A DNA stretch of 64,000 bases from Paenarthrobacter sp. DKR-5 (GTDB lineage Bacteria; Actinomycetota; Actinomycetes; Actinomycetales; Micrococcaceae): NCBI RefSeq assembly GCF_018531425.1, contig NZ_JAHBOI010000007.1, positions 123,429-187,428 on the forward strand. Direction: 5' to 3'. This document shows, piece by piece, positions 8,011 to 17,012 of this stretch. The first letter of the stretch is position 1. Each line of letters opens with the position of its first letter. The notes beneath the pieces were generated by a model that saw only the letters and a list, made by a program, of their open reading frames with translations, did no database searches and was not told the DNA's origin. Position numbers and translations under genes: made by a program.

Positions 8011-8871
8011 TCAGGCTGTTTGGGATGGGTTCTGGCAGTGTAGCTCGTGTTCGATGGGAGTCCGGTAGTCCAGTCCGGAATGGCGGCGCTGTCGGTTGTA
8101 GAAAATCTCGATGTAGTCGAAGATCGCGTTGGCCAGATCGGTGCGGGTCTTCCAGCGTTTCCTGTTCAAGAGCTCGATTTGCATGCTGGACCAGAAGGAT
8201 TCCATCATCGCGTTGTCGTACCCGTCCCCGATCGTCCCGAACGAGGGCATCAGGCCGGCGGAACGGATCTTGTTGGTGAAGGCCCAGGAGGTGAACTGGA
8301 CGCCGTGGTCGGCATGGACGATGCCACCGGGACCGGGGCGCCGGTTTCTAATGGCCATGTCCAGGGCGTTGACCACCAGGGCGGAGTCCTGGCTGCTGTC
8401 GATCGACCACCCAACGATCCGGCGGCTGAAGGTGTCCATCACGGCGCAGCAGTAGACCTTGCCCTCCCTGGTGGGATGTTCGGTGATGTCCGTGACCCAG
8501 AGTTCGTTCGGTGACAGGCGGTGGAATTTACGGTGCACGAGGTCATCGCTGGTGGCGATGCCCCGCAGGCGTTTGACCTTAGCCGGCCCGGGAAGGCCGG
8601 CGATCCCGGCCAGACTCATTAGTTCCGCGACCAGATGCTCGCTGACGGTGACGTTCATGCCACGGGTCAGCTCGGCATGGATCCGGCGGGAGCCGTAGGT
8701 GCCGCGGCTGGCGGTGTGGACTTCCCGGATGAGCCCGGTCAGCCATTGCCGGCGCATCCGTGTCGGTGACAGCGGCCTCTTCCGGTACTTGTAGTAGCCC
8801 GGACTGCTCACGCCAAGAAGCCGGCAGCAGACCTTCGCGGGAAACCCGGCGCCGGTAAGTTCTCCGATCAC
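8011..8871 (-). CDS. IS3-family transposase OrfB (DDE integrase domain)
   Basis: 286 residues. The rve-type catalytic triad is intact: WVTDITEHPT (first Asp), VHADHGVQFTS (second Asp) and GDGYDNAMMESFWSSMQIE (Glu). An HTH_21-like region lies at the N-terminus (residues about 45-100). The start codon overlaps the OrfA stop by four bases, so OrfB may be made by coupling or by the frameshifting usual in this family. Looks functional. Confidence 0.93.
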   Translation of the reverse strand: MIGELTGAGFPAKVCCRLLGVSSPGYYKYRKRPLSPTRMRRQWLTGLIREVHTASRGTYGSRRIHAELTRGMNVTVSEHLVAELMSLAGIAGLPGPAKVKRLRGIATSDDLVHRKFHRLSPNELWVTDITEHPTREGKVYCCAVMDTFSRRIVGWSIDSSQDSALVVNALDMAIRNRRPGPGGIVHADHGVQFTSWAFTNKIRSAGLMPSFGTIGDGYDNAMMESFWSSMQIELLNRKRWKTRTDLANAIFDYIEIFYNRQRRHSGLDYRTPIEHELHCQNPSQTA

Positions 8872-9164
8872 CGGGTGGATCCTTTTGGGTCCGGCCGGTC
8901 CTCACCGAGCAACCTGGCTGCACGCTTGAGGATCTCCACTTCCGTTTCCAGCTGACGGATCCGCTTCCTGGCTTTGGCCAGCTCGGTGCTCTCCGGCGTC
9001 GTCAGTCCTGGGCGTTCGCCGCGGTCGATCTGGTCCTGACGGACCCAGTTGTGCAGGCCGCCCTCGCTGATGCCCAGCTCGGCGGCCACTCGGCTGATGG
9101 GTTTACCGGCCCGGACCAGGGCCACTGCCCGTGCGCGGAATTCCGGTGGATAGGGTCTTGGCAT
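8868..9164 (-). CDS. IS3-family transposase OrfA (helix-turn-helix)
   Basis: 98 residues. The N-terminal HTH reads YPPEFRARAVALVRAGK and ISRVAAELGISEGGLHNWV, followed by a leucine-zipper-like helix (KARKRIRQLETEVEILKRAA) as usual in OrfA. Binds the terminal repeats and partners OrfB. Confidence 0.93.
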   Translation of the reverse strand: MPRPYPPEFRARAVALVRAGKPISRVAAELGISEGGLHNWVRQDQIDRGERPGLTTPESTELAKARKRIRQLETEVEILKRAARLLGEDRPDPKGSTR

Positions 9165-9205
9165 GTCTGAAGCCTCTCAGCGAGAGCCCAAAACTCAAAC
9201 CATTT

Positions 9206-9263
9206 CGGGTAACCAATCCCTGGGGCAGGTCAGCCTGTCAACTAAACCTTCAGCAGTCCCATC
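9206..9263 (-). repeat. Right terminal inverted repeat of the IS3 element
   Basis: Mirror of 7939-7996. The perfect inner block is 9206-9232; outer blocks GTCAAC and GCAGTCCCATC pair with the left end. Confidence 0.85.
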
Positions 9264-9646
9264 ACTGCTTGCGTCGTCTGCGCGTTGTTGCTCATGCTGG
9301 TGGTGTCTCCCTTCGATGAGGGATGACCTCGCCAGGCCGGGCGGACACAACAATTACGAGTCATTGATCGAGCAAGGTCCTATGAAGTCACGTCCCGCCC
9401 GGTCCGGCCACCCGAAAGGAGCGCGACCCCGGCACGAGCCGACCCGTCGGTGTCAGGACCATGCCCGAGAGCACGTCAGTTAATCAGCAAGTCAGACCCG
9501 CCCGAAGCCGCAACTCCATCTTCATTGTTTACCGGACAGTTCCCGCGGGCCGCTCGGGCATCGGACGGAGCAGGGGCTTTCAAAGATGGCTCTGATCTTT
9601 TCCGTGTAGTTTGGCGCCGGTGATGTTCCTGTTGAAAGGAAGCCGG
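9264..9646. other. Intergenic stretch without supported gene
   Basis: About 380 bases between the IS3 element and the next gene. No frame with protein-like composition and a ribosome site was found. It holds the upstream region of the four-repeat membrane protein. Confidence 0.5.
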
Positions 9647-10417
9647 GTGCTGACAGGCGAGCGGACGTTGTGGCGGAAGGTTCCGGAGGTGACGGCGGTT
9701 TTCTGGGTGGTCAAGCTGCTGACCACGGCGCTGGGTGAATCGGTGTCGGATTACCTGGTAAACAGTTATGACCCGTACCTGGTGGTGGGGGTCGGCTTTG
9801 TGGTGTTCGCGGTTGCTTTGGTTCTGCAGTTCAGCAGGGTGCGGTATGTGCCGTGGGTGTACTGGTTCGCGGTGGTGATGGTCGCGGTGTTTGGCACGAT
9901 GGTGGCCGACGTGATCCATGTGGTGCTCGGCGTGCCGTACCTGGTGTCAACGGTCGTGTTTGCGACCGCGCTGGCCCTGGTTTTCGTGATCTGGCGGCGG
10001 TCGGAGGGGACGTTGTCGATCCACAGCATCACCACCCGCCGGCGGGAAGCGTTTTACTGGGCCGCGGTGTCGGCGTCCTTCGCGCTCGGTACCGCCGCCG
10101 GGGACCTGGTGGCCTATTCCGCCGGGCTGGGGTTCCTCGCGGCGGGTCTGGTGTTTGCCGTGCTGTTCTCGCTCCCGGCCGTTGGACGGATCTCGTTCGG
10201 GTTGAATACGGTGTTGGTGTTCTGGGCGGCGTATGTCGTCACCCGCCCGCTGGGGGCGTCGTTCGCGGACTGGACGGGCAAGTCCGTCGGGGGCGGGGGT
10301 CTTGGCTGGGGTGATGGTCCTGTCTCGGCCGCGCTCGGGCTGTTGATTGTGGTGCTCGTCGGTTACCTGCAGGCCACCGGCAGGGACGTTGACCGCACGC
10401 TCGAACCGGTGCGGTAA
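9647..10417 (+). CDS. COG4705-type integral membrane protein with four internal repeats
   Basis: 256 residues from GTG 9647, chosen because AAAGGA lies 7 bases upstream; TTG 9611 or ATG 9623 would add up to 12 residues. Eight or so membrane helices carry four copies of a Gly...Asp motif at regular spacing: GESVSDYL, GTMVADVI, GTAAGDLV and GASFADWT. This fourfold pattern is typical of the uncharacterised COG4705 membrane-anchored family. The Asp residues within membrane repeats suggest ion binding or transport, but no function is established. Confidence 0.85.
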   Translation: MLTGERTLWRKVPEVTAVFWVVKLLTTALGESVSDYLVNSYDPYLVVGVGFVVFAVALVLQFSRVRYVPWVYWFAVVMVAVFGTMVADVIHVVLGVPYLVSTVVFATALALVFVIWRRSEGTLSIHSITTRRREAFYWAAVSASFALGTAAGDLVAYSAGLGFLAAGLVFAVLFSLPAVGRISFGLNTVLVFWAAYVVTRPLGASFADWTGKSVGGGGLGWGDGPVSAALGLLIVVLVGYLQATGRDVDRTLEPVR

Positions 10418-10683
10418 CCCCGCCCGGTTCCGCAGAGACAACCGGGCCCCCTCAAAGGAGCCCGGGTGCGGCGGGATCCGCCCGCTCGGGGGTTTCGTCC
10501 GCCATCGACGGACCGGCATATTCGGTGACCGGGTGGTGATGTACTTCTGCTGTCGGCGTCCGTTTGAGCCGGAGGCGTGCACCGCGTGGTCTCCTGACTC
10601 GGTGCGGTGAGGGAGGCTGCGGGAAAACGGGGAGAGAGGAGCCCGGGAGTGGAGATGGCCGCGCGCCGGCCGGGAGCTGGTGG

Positions 10684-11080
10684 TTACCCGTCTGCCAATG
10701 TAGCCGAGACGCCGCCGACGAGCTGTCCGCCCGCGTTGTACACCATGGCGGCCACAGTGGACGTGATGGTCAGCACGACCGTGTTGACCAGGGCCAAAAC
10801 GGTGGCGAATGCCGCTACCTGCCCGATGCTGATCATTTTTGCAGATCCACCGGTGTGGCACCTGACGTTCCTGTCCTGGAGAGGAACGAATCCAGCTGCC
10901 CGATCAGCCGGTACCGTTCAGGACAATCCACAGCAGGTGAACGCCATCGCCGTCAGGATGCTTAGGGCGACGCAGATAAGGAACACCACAGGTAAAACCC
11001 GCCACGGAGAAACCGTCGAGAGCACCAGCCGTGCCCGGCGTACCGGTCGGAACGGCAGAACCCCCGACGGTGGTCTTAAA
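10684..11080 (-). pseudogene. Frameshifted DUF3566 membrane protein
   Basis: The C-terminal 55 residues read cleanly on the minus strand (MISIGQVAAFATVLALVNTV, MVYNAGGQLVGGVSATLADG, stop TAA at 10684-10686) and match the intact DUF3566 gene at 12349-12804 closely. The N-terminal half (VRRARLVLSTVSPWRVLPVV, WIVLNGTG) lies in other frames further upstream, so at least two frameshifts separate the parts. A decayed paralogue of the downstream gene. Confidence 0.8.
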
Positions 11081-11389
11081 GTCAGGGCCCGGCGGGGCGT
11101 GCCCGCCAGAGGCAGGCGAGTCGTTCCAAGGGTCGCTGCTGAGGAACCGTCAGCGCTTTCGAGGGGCCGCGTACAGGTCCTTGGATGGTTCCGAGGTGCT
11201 CGTGAGGCGTTTTGGAATTCGCGCTCTCCCGGGTTGCGGCCGATTGAGCTGGCTAGCGCCGTGGTTCTTTCCGCTGCCGCTGCCTCGGTGGTGGCGGGGC
11301 AGGTGGTGGAAGCACTGGATAGTGGCCGGGACGGTGCTGGTCCTGTGCCGGTCGGTGCTGGGTGCAGGCTGAGATGGGGCGTTGTCGGT
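11081..11389. other. Intergenic stretch without supported gene
   Basis: About 310 bases between the dead DUF3566 gene and the DedA stop. Open frames crossing it look like reading-frame shadows. Probably the former upstream region of the DUF3566 pseudogene. Confidence 0.45.
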
Positions 11390-12073
11390 TCAGTCAGCGG
11401 CGGTGCCGGTCCGCCGTGCTTTGAGCAGTTCGACGCCTATGGGGGCCACGGAGATCAGGACGATGAGAATGAAGATCAGGTCGATGTTCCGCCCGATCCA
11501 TTCGTATTGCCCGAGCCAGAACCCCAGCAGGGTGACGCCGATGCCCCATGCGAGGGCGCCGACTGCGTTGAAGGCGATGAACGTGCGGTGTTGCATGCGC
11601 GCGACGCCGGCGACGACCGGGATGAAGGTGCGCACGATCGGCACGAAGCGGGCCAGGATGACTGACCGCCGCCCGTACCGTTGGAAAAAGGTGTGGGCCC
11701 GCTCGACGTATTCCTGACGGAACAGCCGTGACTGTGGTTTGTTGAAGACTGCGGGGCCGGCTTTGTGTCCGATGAGGTAGCCGGTCTGGTCGCCGGCGAA
11801 CGCGGCGGCGAATGCTGCCCCGGCCAGCACGGCGATGCTCAGGTTTACGGTGCCGGTGGCCACGAGCAGCCCGGCGGTGAACAGCAGCGAATCGCCCGGC
11901 AGGAAGAACCCGACCAGCAGGCCCGTTTCGATGAACAGGAACGCGCACACTACCAGCAGCAGCCACGGTGACACGGACGGGTCGCGGAGGAACACGTTCG
12001 GGTCCATCCAGGCCGGCAGTAAGCCCGTGACCGGGTGGACGGCGGTTCCGGAGAGGGAAACGGGAAGACGCAT
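11390..12073 (-). CDS. DedA-family membrane protein
   Basis: 227 residues from ATG 12073 (a GTG at 12121 would extend by 16 residues). Family marks are present: ETGLLVGFFLPGDSLLFTAG with the acidic and Gly-rich re-entrant segment, GDQTGYLIGHKAG, and the conserved F-x-R-F-x-P-x-R region ARFVPIVRTFIPVVAGVARM. DedA proteins move undecaprenyl phosphate or other lipids across the membrane. A second, more distant DedA gene lies at 20560-21201. The gene sits between a dead and a live DUF3566 gene. Confidence 0.9.
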   Translation of the reverse strand: MRLPVSLSGTAVHPVTGLLPAWMDPNVFLRDPSVSPWLLLVVCAFLFIETGLLVGFFLPGDSLLFTAGLLVATGTVNLSIAVLAGAAFAAAFAGDQTGYLIGHKAGPAVFNKPQSRLFRQEYVERAHTFFQRYGRRSVILARFVPIVRTFIPVVAGVARMQHRTFIAFNAVGALAWGIGVTLLGFWLGQYEWIGRNIDLIFILIVLISVAPIGVELLKARRTGTAAD

Positions 12074-12348
12074 GTGCTCAAGCCTAGACCCCGGCGGCTG
12101 AGCGGATGCTGAGGAAATCACCGACCGGGTTTCGCTTGCCGATGGCCGGGGCGAACCGGCACGGGTTCCCTTGGCTTGGGCGTGTCTTTGACCGGGTGAC
12201 AGGTGTGCCCAGTGTTGGCTTTGCCGGGCTCGTTTATGCCGGGAAACCTGCCCGGGCCGGTGGGCAGGCGCCCGGCGGGGCGCTTAGGTTGTTTCATCAG
12301 CTCCTTGCCGTGCTTTAGCGGTGAGAGGGGCTGGCCGGGAATGGGCTT

Positions 12349-12804
12349 TTATCCGTCGGTCAGGGTGGCCCCGATCCCTCCGACAAGTTTTGCGCATGCG
12401 TTGTAGAGGACTGCCGCCAGGGTGGACAGGGTGGTCAGCAGCACGGTGTTGACAACGGCGAGGGCCGTTGCGAAGGCTGCGACCTGCCCGACGCTGATGG
12501 TGTGCTGCAGGTCCACGGGGGTGCCGCCGGGGGCGCCGATGAGGGCGGAAAGAAAGGCGTCGAACTGGCCGATGAGCCCGGTACCGGTCAGGATGAGCCA
12601 GAGCAGGACCAGGGCGATGACTGTTGCGGCGCCGAGGGCCACACAGACAAGGAACACGGTTCTCAGGACTTTGAACGGGGAGATACTGCCAATAACGAGC
12701 CGTGCCCGGCGCACACCGGCCGGTGCGGGCGGCGCCGCGTCGGGGAACCGCGGTTGTGCGGTCCCTGCCGGGGCGGGGGAGCGGGCAGGCGGGGGCATGG
12801 TCAT
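12349..12804 (-). CDS. DUF3566 domain membrane protein
   Basis: 151 residues. A Pro/Ala-rich cytoplasmic N-terminus (1-30) is followed by RRARLVIGSISPFKVLRTVF and two membrane helices (about 47-70 and 105-130), which is the DUF3566 pattern. Such proteins are common in actinobacteria, often near gyrase genes; function unknown. The nearby degraded copy at 10684-11080 shows that this gene was duplicated locally together with, or around, the DedA gene. Confidence 0.88.
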   Translation of the reverse strand: MTMPPPARSPAPAGTAQPRFPDAAPPAPAGVRRARLVIGSISPFKVLRTVFLVCVALGAATVIALVLLWLILTGTGLIGQFDAFLSALIGAPGGTPVDLQHTISVGQVAAFATALAVVNTVLLTTLSTLAAVLYNACAKLVGGIGATLTDG

Positions 12805-13038
12805 GTCGGCTCCTTTGGTGTGTTGGCGGCCGGTGCGGCCGTTTACTGCTTCGTGCGGGGGTGGGGCTGCCGGTTAGTGTCTCGTCCCGTGCTGGGAGGC
12901 AGCTGAGAGGGCGGGGGCTCGGGGTTACCGGGAGCGTCGGGTTCATCGGACGTGGCGGCCGGTGCGGGGCGGACACCGGGTGTTGGGGGCCCGGTGTGTG
13001 TTTCAGGGTGCGCGGTCATCTTTTGGGGTTGGTTGTTT

Positions 13039-13617
13039 CTAGTCTTTCTTTTCGGCGCCGCCGGCGGCTTTGGAGACGGTGAGGTTCACGGGTTTGTACC
13101 CGGGGGCGCTGAGTTCGATGGTGAAGTCGATTTTGTCGGTGGATTTGTAGTACATGCCGTTGGTGTTGATCCCGTAGTGTCCTGGCCTCGTGCCGTTGTC
13201 GAAGTGGATGGTCGAGGTGGTGTGCGGGGCGATGGTGAGGCCGGTGAGGTCCCGGGAGTAGCTTTCCTTGGCCCCGGTGGCGGTGTCGGTGAGGGTGTAG
13301 AAGATCTGGAGCCCGCTCATGGGTTTGGCGGTATCGTTTCGGGCCTGCAGTTCGAGGTGGTCGTTGACTGGTGTCTGGGTGCCGGGCTGGACGTTGTTTT
13401 CCACGATGGCGTTGGTCACGCTCAGACCTGGTCGGGTGGAGGTGTTGGTAATCGGGTTCGGGTATCTTCCCGGGGCGACGTCCTGCGGGTTGGTGCCGGC
13501 CGTGTGGGAGGTGGCGGCCGGGGCGGCGTTGGTGGTGGCTGCGGCGCCGCAGCCGGTGAGGGCCAGTGCCAGGACCAGGGCGGTGCCGGCGAGTCCGGTT
13601 TTTGCTGAGGGGTGCAT
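13039..13617 (-). CDS. Secreted lipoprotein associated with an ABC-2 exporter
   Basis: 192 residues. Lipoprotein signal peptide with lipobox LTGC at about residue 23, an Ala/Thr-rich linker, then a beta-rich domain (LELQARNDTAKPMSGLQIFY, GHYGINTNGMYYKSTDKID) resembling an immunoglobulin-like fold. It starts three bases after the stop of the ABC permease at 13621-14652, so it is the last gene of that operon and probably the extracytoplasmic partner of the exporter. No family name is recognised. Confidence 0.85.
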   Translation of the reverse strand: MHPSAKTGLAGTALVLALALTGCGAAATTNAAPAATSHTAGTNPQDVAPGRYPNPITNTSTRPGLSVTNAIVENNVQPGTQTPVNDHLELQARNDTAKPMSGLQIFYTLTDTATGAKESYSRDLTGLTIAPHTTSTIHFDNGTRPGHYGINTNGMYYKSTDKIDFTIELSAPGYKPVNLTVSKAAGGAEKKD

Positions 13618-13620
13618 GGG

Positions 13621-14652
13621 TTAGTTTCTCCAGTCGTTTCGTTTCAGGGCGAAGCCCGTCACTGTTGCGGCCAGGGCTGCGGTGAGCACGCAGGCCAGGG
13701 TGATGGTGTTGTCGGCGCGGGCGCGCAGGATTTCTGCGAGGGGGTGCCCGTTGTACATGTCTTTGATGCCCAGGACAGCGAAGTCCAGGCGTTCGAAGTG
13801 TTTGGTGGGGCTGAGCACTTCGGTGGCGTTGCGCACCCATTCGTAGCCTTGGAGATGCCCGAGGACCGTGCTCTGCTGGTCTTTGGCCAGGTGCAGGCTG
13901 TTGAACAGCCCGCCGGGCACCATGTTGTCCACGTCCATGGTGTCCCCGATCTGGGGCAGGACCAGGACGAAGGCCACCCATAGGGCCAGGGCCAGGACCA
14001 GGGCCGCGGACTGGTTGCCGATGACGGCGGCGAGGGCGGCCCCGGTGAGGAAAAAGATCATCAGGTACGCGGCCGCCGCTGCGGCCGCGGTGAGGACTTT
14101 GACCCATTCGGCCCCGGTCAGCGGCACGGAGCCGAGCAGGCCCAGGCTCAGGCCGGCGAAACCGAAGAGGACGGCGCTGACCGCGGTGAGCAGGACGGCG
14201 GCGCCGGCGATCTTGCCGCCGATGTAGGCGAGCGGGTGCACGGGGCGGGTCAGGATCAGGTCCATGGTGCGGCTGCGTCGTTCCCGGGCAACGGAGAGGT
14301 GGCCGAGCAGGACGGCCAGGACCGCGCCGACGATTTCGATGTATTCGATGCTGTTGCGCAGCATTTGCAGTGGAGAGTACTGCGGGACGGTGAGGATGTT
14401 CGTGGGCTGCCCGGCGGCTTTGAGCTGGGCAACGGCCGCCTGGTAGGCGGTGACCTTGTCATGGAACGCGAAGGAGGCGCCCAGGACGGAGACCGCGACC
14501 AGGCCCGTGAGTGCCAGGGTCAGGATCAGCAGGGTGCGGTCCCTGAACGCGTCCCTGATTTCCTTTCCGGCGACGGCAAGGAACGCGGCGGCGGGAAACC
14601 CGTACCCGGGAGTGCGGGACCGGGACCGGGGCGCGGACACGCTCGCGCTCAT
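13621..14652 (-). CDS. ABC-2 type transporter permease
   Basis: 343 residues. N-terminal cytoplasmic start, first helix at about 45-65 (LLILTLALTGLVAVSVLGAS), a large extracellular loop, then five more helices with ARERRSRTMDLILTRPVHPL, the cytoplasmic coupling segment typical of NosY/Gld-type ABC-2 permeases. Start overlaps the previous permease stop by four bases (ATGA). Works with the ATPase at 15572 and the permease at 14649 as an asymmetric exporter. Confidence 0.92.
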   Translation of the reverse strand: MSASVSAPRSRSRTPGYGFPAAAFLAVAGKEIRDAFRDRTLLILTLALTGLVAVSVLGASFAFHDKVTAYQAAVAQLKAAGQPTNILTVPQYSPLQMLRNSIEYIEIVGAVLAVLLGHLSVARERRSRTMDLILTRPVHPLAYIGGKIAGAAVLLTAVSAVLFGFAGLSLGLLGSVPLTGAEWVKVLTAAAAAAAYLMIFFLTGAALAAVIGNQSAALVLALALWVAFVLVLPQIGDTMDVDNMVPGGLFNSLHLAKDQQSTVLGHLQGYEWVRNATEVLSPTKHFERLDFAVLGIKDMYNGHPLAEILRARADNTITLACVLTAALAATVTGFALKRNDWRN

Positions 14653-15575
14653 CGGAGGGCCTCCGCCGCGGGGGTGCGCCGGGCCGCCTGCAGGGCCAGG
14701 GCGGCGGCGCCCAGCGCCGCTGCTGTCATGACGGCCAGGGCGATGCCGTGGGCCTGGAGAAGGGGTCCGGGGGAGGTGAGGGGCCCGTATTCGAGCAGCC
14801 CGGAGGACACCTGTTTGTAGGCGGCGGCGATGTTGAGCGGGCCCAGGATGCTGTGGAGGGTGCCGGTGATCCCGGCAGCGGGTGCGGCGGCGGTGAGGGC
14901 TGCGGGGTTCAGGGTGGCGGTGGGTTCAGCGGCGGTGCTCAGCTGCGGGATCACGAATCCGGTGATCACCCAGAAGGCGACTGGTCCGAGCAGGGCAGCG
15001 GCCCGGGACCTGGCGCGCATGCCGGCGATCAGACCGGCCTGGGCGAACAGGGACAGGTAGAGGTAGGAGAAGGCGAAAAACAGGGCCAGCCGGCCGGTCT
15101 GGGCCCAGGACAGGGCCAGGGCCGGGACCAGCAGGCACAGGAACAGTGTTGCGGCCAGTGCTGCGGCCAGGCATGCGGCCAGTCCCGCCTGGACCGCGAG
15201 CATTTTGCCCGCAGCCCAGCAGGTGCGTGAGACCGGCCGGGAAAGCAGCAGCGCCACGGTGCGGCTGTGACGGTCCGCGATGCCGGTGCCTGACCCGAGG
15301 ACGACGGCGAGCAGGGACCCGAGCAGGAAGAAGTAGATGGGAAGGTTTCGCTGCAGCGACAGCCGGGACACCGTATCGAAGGGGTTGGCCGGCACGGCGC
15401 CGTGGAGCAGGTCGCTGCTCAACCGGTAGGTGGTGTCCACGGCGTTGGAACTGGTGTATCCGATCACGCCCGCGAGCAGGGTCATGCCCAGGAAAAGCGC
15501 GAGGACCAGCAGGACGGTGGTGTCCCGGCGCGCCGAGCGCAGTTCGTGGGCCGCGACGACCAGGGCCGGGCTCAT
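14649..15575 (-). CDS. ABC-2 type transporter permease
   Basis: 308 residues, six membrane helices, with HSRTVALLLSRPVSRTCW as the coupling segment equivalent to that of the second permease. Start overlaps the ATPase stop by four bases. Together the two permeases and the ATPase resemble NosFY-like or Gld-like exporters whose substrates are mostly unknown. Confidence 0.92.
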   Translation of the reverse strand: MSPALVVAAHELRSARRDTTVLLVLALFLGMTLLAGVIGYTSSNAVDTTYRLSSDLLHGAVPANPFDTVSRLSLQRNLPIYFFLLGSLLAVVLGSGTGIADRHSRTVALLLSRPVSRTCWAAGKMLAVQAGLAACLAAALAATLFLCLLVPALALSWAQTGRLALFFAFSYLYLSLFAQAGLIAGMRARSRAAALLGPVAFWVITGFVIPQLSTAAEPTATLNPAALTAAAPAAGITGTLHSILGPLNIAAAYKQVSSGLLEYGPLTSPGPLLQAHGIALAVMTAAALGAAALALQAARRTPAAEALR

Positions 15576-16321
15576 CCCATGCTCCGCACGCCGCCGGCGA
15601 CCTGGTGGTAGATCTGTTCCAGGGACGCCTCGTCGGGGAACCTGTCAAGGGTCGCGGCCAGGGAATCCTGGTAGACGAGGGCGCCGGCGCTGAGCACCCC
15701 GATCGAAGTGCAGGTCAGGGAAACTTCGGCGAGCTGGTGGGTGTTCATGAAGATCGTCATCCCCAGTTCGCGGTTCAGCCGCAGGATCAGCTCCCGCAGC
15801 TGCCTCACGCCGGCGGGGTCCAGTCCGGAGGCCGGTTCGTCGAGGAAGAGGACCTTCGGGGCATGCAGGATGGCCTGGGCCAGACCGACCCGCTGACGCA
15901 TCCCTTTGGAGAAACTGCCCACCCGCCGGTCGGCGTGGGCGGTGAAGTCCAGGAATTCGAGTACTTCACGGATCCGCCGGCGCGGGTCCCGCAAACCCGA
16001 TAAGCGCCCCAGGTACCACAGGTTCTCGGTGGTGGTCAGGTTGTCGTAAAAGTTCACGTTCTCCGGAAGGTACCCCAGCAGCCCGCGTGCCCGGCGCGGG
16101 TCCTCACGCACATCCGTGTCAAAAAGACGCACGCTGCCCGCGTCGGGTTTCACCAGGGTGGTCAGGATGTTCATGGTGGTGGTTTTCCCGGCACCGTTGT
16201 GGCCCAGGAACCCGAACACCTCACCGGCGCCGACAGTGAAACTGATTCCGTGCAGCACGGGCCGGGCACCGTAGCTTTTGGTGAGGTCCTCGACCCGGAC
16301 CGCTGTGCTTGTTTCTGCCAT
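15572..16321 (-). CDS. ABC transporter ATP-binding protein
   Basis: 249 residues from ATG 16321; a longer frame upstream would include the terminator at 16434-16471 and is rejected. Walker A GHNGAGKTTTMN (about 41), Q-loop region, signature FSKGMRQRVGLAQA, Walker B KVLFLDEPASGLDPAG and switch His in MNTHQLAE are all intact. It is the first gene of a four-gene operon (ATPase, two permeases, lipoprotein) with four-base overlaps, and energises the exporter. Confidence 0.95.
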   Translation of the reverse strand: MAETSTAVRVEDLTKSYGARPVLHGISFTVGAGEVFGFLGHNGAGKTTTMNILTTLVKPDAGSVRLFDTDVREDPRRARGLLGYLPENVNFYDNLTTTENLWYLGRLSGLRDPRRRIREVLEFLDFTAHADRRVGSFSKGMRQRVGLAQAILHAPKVLFLDEPASGLDPAGVRQLRELILRLNRELGMTIFMNTHQLAEVSLTCTSIGVLSAGALVYQDSLAATLDRFPDEASLEQIYHQVAGGVRSMG

Positions 16322-16427
16322 ACCCCGAACGCTAGCCACCGGTCCCTGAGGAAGCGCTGAGACAACCGGCCGCCCCGGGCACGGCGGCGGGGCCGGAAGA
16401 CCCCGGCGTGTGCCGCGTTCCGGGCAC

Positions 16428-16471
16428 GAAAAAATGGCTGTTCCCGGCGGGGGCGCGCCGGGAACAGCCAT
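16428..16471 (-). terminator. Strong Rho-independent terminator (minus strand)
   Basis: Bases 16434-16449 and 16456-16471 form a perfect 16-bp stem with a 6-base loop; on the minus strand it is followed by six T residues (16434-16429). It lies downstream of the secreted protein gene at 16538-16867 and before the ABC operon, so it separates the two transcription units. Confidence 0.92.
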
Positions 16472-16537
16472 CGTGCTTCCCGCGGGGGACGGGAAGTATC
16501 AGCCGGCGGGCAAGAGGATCACCCCGCCGGACCGGTC

Positions 16538-16867
16538 CTACCGGGAACCGGGGGCGTCCCCGGGGTCGGTGTGCTCCCCGCTCTGCTGCACGTCCGCGCC
16601 GTTGCCGGCCGCGCCCGGGGCTTCCTTACCGGCGGTCTCCGGTGAGTCCTTGCCGTCCGAGGTCCGGGCACCCGAGGTCTGGGCGCCGGCGGTGTCGGGG
16701 GTCTCCCCCGGGGTGGGCGCGTCAACGGCGGTGGATGCGGCGGTCGCGGAGGACGCGGAGGACGCGGCGGGCGGGGCCGTGGTGGCCGCGTTGGCGGCTC
16801 CGGCGCCGATGCCTGCCAAGGCGATCAGTCCGAGAGCGGCCGCGGTGATTCTGGTCTTGACCTGCAT
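16538..16867 (-). CDS. Small secreted Ala/Pro/Gly-rich protein
   Basis: 109 residues from ATG 16867 with AGGAAAGGA upstream. A signal peptide (MQVKTRITAAALGLIALAG ... ANA-A) precedes a low-complexity mature chain rich in Ala, Ser, Thr, Gly and Asp with no recognised domain. It is divergent from the sensor kinase at 17013 and has its own terminator. It could be a target of that two-component system; that is inference from position only. Confidence 0.75.
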   Translation of the reverse strand: MQVKTRITAAALGLIALAGIGAGAANAATTAPPAASSASSATAASTAVDAPTPGETPDTAGAQTSGARTSDGKDSPETAGKEAPGAAGNGADVQQSGEHTDPGDAPGSR

Positions 16868-17012
16868 GATGAATCCTTTCCTGCCGGCCGGTCCGCCGGG
16901 TGGCGGGCTTATCGGCCATGCCACCACCCTGCCCCAGGGGACCTGAGAGGACGGTGAGGATCGCTGAGGGCCGGCACAGGGGCCCGGGTTGCGGGAATCG
17001 TGCCGGGCCTGA

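Larger units (their letters stand above)
7939..9263 (-). mobile_element. Complete IS3-family insertion sequence
   Basis: Two transposase frames lie between imperfect terminal inverted repeats of about 58 bases (7939-7996 and 9206-9263), whose inner 27 bases are a perfect match. Length about 1.33 kb, typical of IS3-family elements. No target-site duplication was recognised in the flanks, so the element may have lost it through rearrangement. Confidence 0.9.

Noticed and set aside
7960..9242. Target-site duplication around the IS3 element
   Set aside because: The 3-5 bases on each side do not match, so none is claimed.
10442..10465. GC hairpin after the four-repeat membrane protein as a terminator
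   Set aside because: Stem is present (CCGGGC/GCCCGG) but there is no T-run on either side; too weak to list as a terminator.
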